This document shows, one piece after another, positions 60,885 to 64,000 of a DNA stretch of 64,000 nt. The translations under genes and the position numbers were made by a program. The stretch's first letter is position 1; every line of letters begins with the position of its first letter. Origin of the DNA: Prosapia bicincta (Eukaryota; Arthropoda; Insecta; Hemiptera; Cercopidae); the NCBI GenBank assembly GCA_036971475.1, contig JBAIZL010000005.1, forward strand, positions 164,265,886 through 164,329,885. The letters run 5' to 3'. Under the pieces are notes generated by a model. The model did no database searches, was not told the origin of the DNA, and was given only the letters and a program-made list of their open reading frames with translations.

Positions 60885-61223
60885 CAATAATTAAGTCAAA
60901 GTTACTGACAAACTGTTGCTATAATTATATTAACGAAATAATAGTATTTGACGCTAATATAACCCAAAATAGAATGTAGGATTGGGCAAGGTTAGCTATG
61001 AAATCTAAAAGAGTTGGTGGGAATGTTCACTTACTTGTAGGCGGTTGTCTGTCACAACTATAACTGGTGGTAGTACTACGTTCGGCCGCAAGATGAGTAG
61101 ATACAACGCTCCAATCGTAGTAAAAATGTAGATAAAAAATGAATTTTAATAGAAATAATTGTTCTTCACTCTCAATGTTTTACTTGAGGAAAAATGAGGA
61201 AATAGGAAAGGATTTACCCAACA
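60885..61223 (-). mobile_element. BEL/Pao 3' LTR (start seen, end uncertain)
   Basis: On the - strand, TGTT at 61,223-61,220 directly follows the polypurine tract TGGGGGGAAA (61,233-61,224). This is the junction expected at the start of the 3' LTR, about 120 bases beyond the end of the pol frame. The LTR end is a guess (a GCACA near 60,885, before the GA microsatellite), and the 5' LTR lies outside the window. TG...CA ends and length therefore cannot be checked. Confidence 0.5.
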
Positions 61224-61345
61224 TTTCCCCCCACAGAAAACAGAATAAAGTTTTCTCAAATAAATAGAAATATAACACACATTAAACAACAAAAAATAAC
61301 ACTTCTTGAACTAAAACAACTTGTGATATAAAAAAGGTTCTTTAG

Positions 61346-61831
61346 TCATGGTAAGGAAGAGGACTTATCTTGACGACGGAAAGTCCCTCGCGTGGTTCGT
61401 ACTGATACGACCCGCACAACACCATCCTTTCCTGGGAATGTATTTTCAATTCTTCCCAACTGCCAACGTAATGGTGGAGAGTGGGTATCTTGAAGGAGTA
61501 CCAAGTCACCTTTAGACACGTTTGGCGATTCCGTTGTCCATTTACTACGCTGTTGGAGAATGTGCAAATACTCAATCCTGTAATGTGTCCAGAAATGTTG
61601 GACGGCCTTTGAAATTAGTTGCCAGCGACTTAGACGATCCATGGGTAATTCTTGAAGGTCAAGTTCAGGTACTGCGGTCAGAGCAGAGCCGATAAGAAAG
61701 TGTGAGGGAGTTAAAACATCAAATTCATTAGCGTCTGTGGATAACGGAGATAATGGCCTGGAATTTAAAATTTCCTCAATTTTTGCACATAGTGTTGATA
61801 ATTCTTCAAAGGTCATTTCAAGCTGGTCCAT
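61346..61831 (-). pseudogene. BEL/Pao pol: integrase C-terminal region (DUF5641-type tail)
   Basis: A 161-codon - strand frame. It reads EEILNSRPLSPLSTDANEFD, LTPSHFLIGSAL, DRLSRWQLISKAVQHFW, then KGDLVLLQDTHSPPLRWQLG and VVRVVSVRTTRGTFRR. 'ILNSRPL...LTPSHFLIG...RWQ' followed by 'G-D-L-V-L-L-x-D...W-x-L-G-R-I' is the conserved end of BEL/Pao integrases. It is +/-1 out of frame with the catalytic core upstream: frames cross at 61,818-61,831, where the core frame ends KRVLNGPA. It stops close to the C-terminus expected for the family, 112 bases before the polypurine tract. Confidence 0.85.
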
Positions 61832-62922
61832 TTAGCACTCTCTTGAGATGGTATTTTGTGGAACGTATTCCGGCCTCCCACAGACCTCCAAAGTGAGGAC
61901 CATCAGGTGGGTTGAAATTCCAAGAGATTCCTTTAGAGTTGCAATGTTCAGTTATCCTAGCTTTATTTTCACGCTCTTCGAAGTACTTGAATATGCCTGT
62001 CAGGTACTTGTTAGCTCCCACAAAGTTCGTTCCATTGTCGGAAAACATATAGTGGCAAAGACCTCGTCTACTGACAAATCTATCGAGTGCAGCCAAAAAT
62101 GCATCGGTTGAAAGATCCGAAACCACTTCGATTTGGACGGCATTTGTAGATAGACACACAAACAATCATATATATATGCCTTAAATATCTTAGCATTTCG
62201 TCGTCTAGATTCCTTAATTAGAATAGGACCGCCGAAATCCACTCCAGTAGATATGAACGGTCGTCCTTGACTTGTTCGTGAGGGTGGAAGATCTCCCATA
62301 CGAGGCTGTATGAACGTTGGCTTCATTTTATTACAGGTGAGACGTTTGGAGAGTGTAGACCTAATAGCACTGCGAATGCTCAGAACCCAATACTTCTGTT
62401 GAATAAATGATTGTAGTGTGCGTAGTTCAACATGTAAATAAGATTTGTGATAATGCTCGATTAAAGGTGTAGTCAAGCGGCTTAACTTGGGTAGTAGAAT
62501 AGGATGTCTAAAGTCTTGTGGCAAGGCAGCATTCCGAAGCCAACCCCCTACCCTAAGAACCCCTCGATTGTCCAAAAAAGGGTTCAGTTTCCTAAGGGCA
62601 TTCGATGTCTTGTCTCCACCTTTAAGTGAAATTAGATCATCATCAAAGTACCTTTTCTGTGTGTATTGAATCCAGAAATGTAGAGATGAACCTAACTCAG
62701 TATGAGATAATGAGCCTTTAACTTTAGATTGTGTATGACAGTTTGTTATAAATCGTTTGCATCAGGCGGTTACTCTTATTAACCTGGTAAACGAAGACAA
62801 TTTATCAATTAATTTTAAACTTGGTGTTTTCGTTTCAGCAACACAAATAGTATCAATATTCAACTTGATATCTGGTAATACATTCCTACTTGAGCAAGGT
62901 GCGTACCGCAGCGGCCATTCCT
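61818..62922 (-). pseudogene. BEL/Pao pol: zinc-binding and catalytic core of integrase, frameshifted
   Basis: After the RNase H part, the frame continues with a one-base shift near 62,930 (KEWPLRYAP) to an in-frame TGA at 62,762-62,764. That stop sits where relatives have W in a V-x-A-W-C-x-R-F-I motif; CKRFITN follows immediately. The H2C2 zinc-binding domain (62,380-62,460) has H-x4-H, but the first Cys of C-x2-C is Arg (RLTCNK). The catalytic core reads GVDFGGP (first Asp), then after a frameshift near 62,165 SDNGTNFVGAN (second Asp) and PHFGGLWEAGIRSTK (Glu). All three DDE residues are present, but in different frames. It would act by inserting element DNA into the genome; this copy cannot make a full-length protein. 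Confidence 0.85.
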
Positions 62923-64000
62923 TTACCATAACATGGGTGATGTTATGAACAATGGGCCAAACCACCAAAGCGAATGAGCTATAAGTTGACTAGGGAACAG
63001 ACCCCGAGAACTACAATCCGCTGGGTTTAGATTTGTTGACACATAATGCCAGCTGTTAGGATCTAATATCTCCAATATTTCTGTCACACGGTTAGCAACA
63101 AAGGTTTTGTGCAAATAAGGAGACGTTTTTAGCCAATTAATCACCACCATTGAATCAGTAAACGCAAATATACCTTCTATTTGCAAAACTTCACTTAAAC
63201 ATTTTTTAAGATAATCAAACATTCTTGAAAGTAATGCTTCACAAAGCTCCAACCGAGGAATCGAAAGTGTTTTAAGAGGTGCCACTTTTGACTTCCCAAT
63301 AATAAGATGAGACGTAGCTGGGTTGGTTGTACAGTCAATCAAATAAATTACAGCACTGTATCCTTTTTCAGAAGCATCGGAAAAACCTACAAGGTAGCAT
63401 GGGCCTGAACCCGGAGACACTGTAAACCGGCTTAAATTTATATTAGATAGAAGGTGTAGTTCCGAAGCAAAGTTTGCCCATTCCTTTTGAATGTTTGGGG
63501 GAACTTCATCATCCCAACTAAGCCCAAGTATCCAAAGTCTTTGACCCATGGTTTTGGCCAATATAATCACAGGGGATAGCCAACCGAGGGGATCAAATAT
63601 GCGTGAGATATGGGATAACATGACACGTTTTGTGTATATTAGGTTGATGGGAGTTATACTGTAAGAGAACATGTCTGATTTAGCAATCCATTGAAGACCT
63701 AAAATCTTGATGATGTGACTTCCATCTGAATCCAACGAAATATGAACTTCCTTGTGTTCGTCAGGTATAGCCTCAAGTAAGCTAGCGTAATTGCTGCTCC
63801 ATTTATGAAGACTGAATCCTCCCAATGCAAGAAGATTTAGAAGTTGATTTTGCAAATCTAATGCTTCTTGAACATTTGCTGCGCCTGTCAGAATATCGTC
63901 AATATAAATGTCCTCTTGAAAAACCTTGGCTGCAAGAGGGAACTTATCTCCTTCGTATATAGCAAGTTGTTTCAATGTTCGCAAAGTCAAATAAGGAACA
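62923..64000 (-). pseudogene. BEL/Pao pol: reverse transcriptase end and RNase H (runs off the window)
   Basis: A 355-codon open - strand frame that continues past the window edge. Residues counted from 63,990: YIDD at 29-32 (RT catalytic pair, with ILTG after it), then the Pao-type connection IFDPLGWLSP at 131-139. RNase H follows, with the four acidic residues D205 (GFSDAS), E248 (IPRLELCE), D279 (FTDS) and D325 (NPADCSSRG). All recognisable catalytic residues are intact over more than 1 kb with no stop, so the copy is fairly young. The gag, protease and N-terminal RT parts lie beyond 64,000. It is labelled a pseudogene because the continuation downstream is frameshifted. Confidence 0.9.

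Overview
The window looks like a gene-poor, strongly AT-rich stretch of an animal nuclear genome, most likely an insect. The repeat content supports this: degenerate BEL/Pao, Penelope-like, jockey-type LINE, second LINE-type, PIF/Harbinger and piggyBac sequences, tRNA-derived SINE-like pieces, abundant (TA)n/(CA)n/(GA)n microsatellites, and short AACCTAACC/GGTTAGG stretches of the kind common in insect DNA. The species cannot be named from the sequence. I found no convincing host protein-coding gene, tRNA gene, rRNA or CRISPR. Almost every open reading frame is either part of a decayed transposon or a translation of a microsatellite.

Layout. 1-970 is one arm of a ~1 kb inverted repeat whose partner lies at 41,173-42,137. 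2,552-6,430 is a tandem pair of ~1.85 kb units with a conserved CCAAT/CCAAT/TATA-like cluster. 8,571-10,209 holds two Penelope-like fragments arranged head to head. 13,075-14,385 is a broken PIF/Harbinger element with remnants of both its proteins (MADF DNA-binding protein and DDE transposase). 15,000-16,258 is a foldback element with ~0.5 kb inverted arms. 16,510-24,810 is non-coding DNA with several dispersed and tandem repeats, including a 19-bp minisatellite.

26,090-33,822 is the most structured part: a LINE 3' remnant, then two jockey-type LINE copies in opposite orientations (27,050-28,856 + and 32,858-33,822 -). Each carries four YY1-type AAGATGG boxes at exact 28-bp spacing in its presumed 5' UTR. 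Between them lie a degenerate 16-bp minisatellite and a 143-bp satellite whose units carry NRF1/EWG-like palindromes. 34,165-34,405 is a tRNA-SINE. 35,570-36,200 is a degenerate ~21-bp minisatellite. 39,036-39,321 is a near-perfect palindrome between two (TA)n tracts.

42,138-52,275 holds a long (CA)n tract and three copies of a ~1.6 kb unknown repeat (A, B, C), with a conserved small hairpin that is triplicated in copy B. 56,266-56,980 is a truncated piggyBac transposase with a probable TTAA-flanked terminus. The right edge (below 61,223 to 64,000, - strand) is a relatively young BEL/Pao retrotransposon. It has RT, RNase H and integrase domains, one in-frame stop and several frameshifts, followed by a polypurine tract and LTR start; it runs off the window edge.

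The genes do not form a pathway: each element is, or was, selfish. Repeat pairs were recognised by eye, so boundaries are accurate to roughly 10-50 bases unless an exact motif is given.
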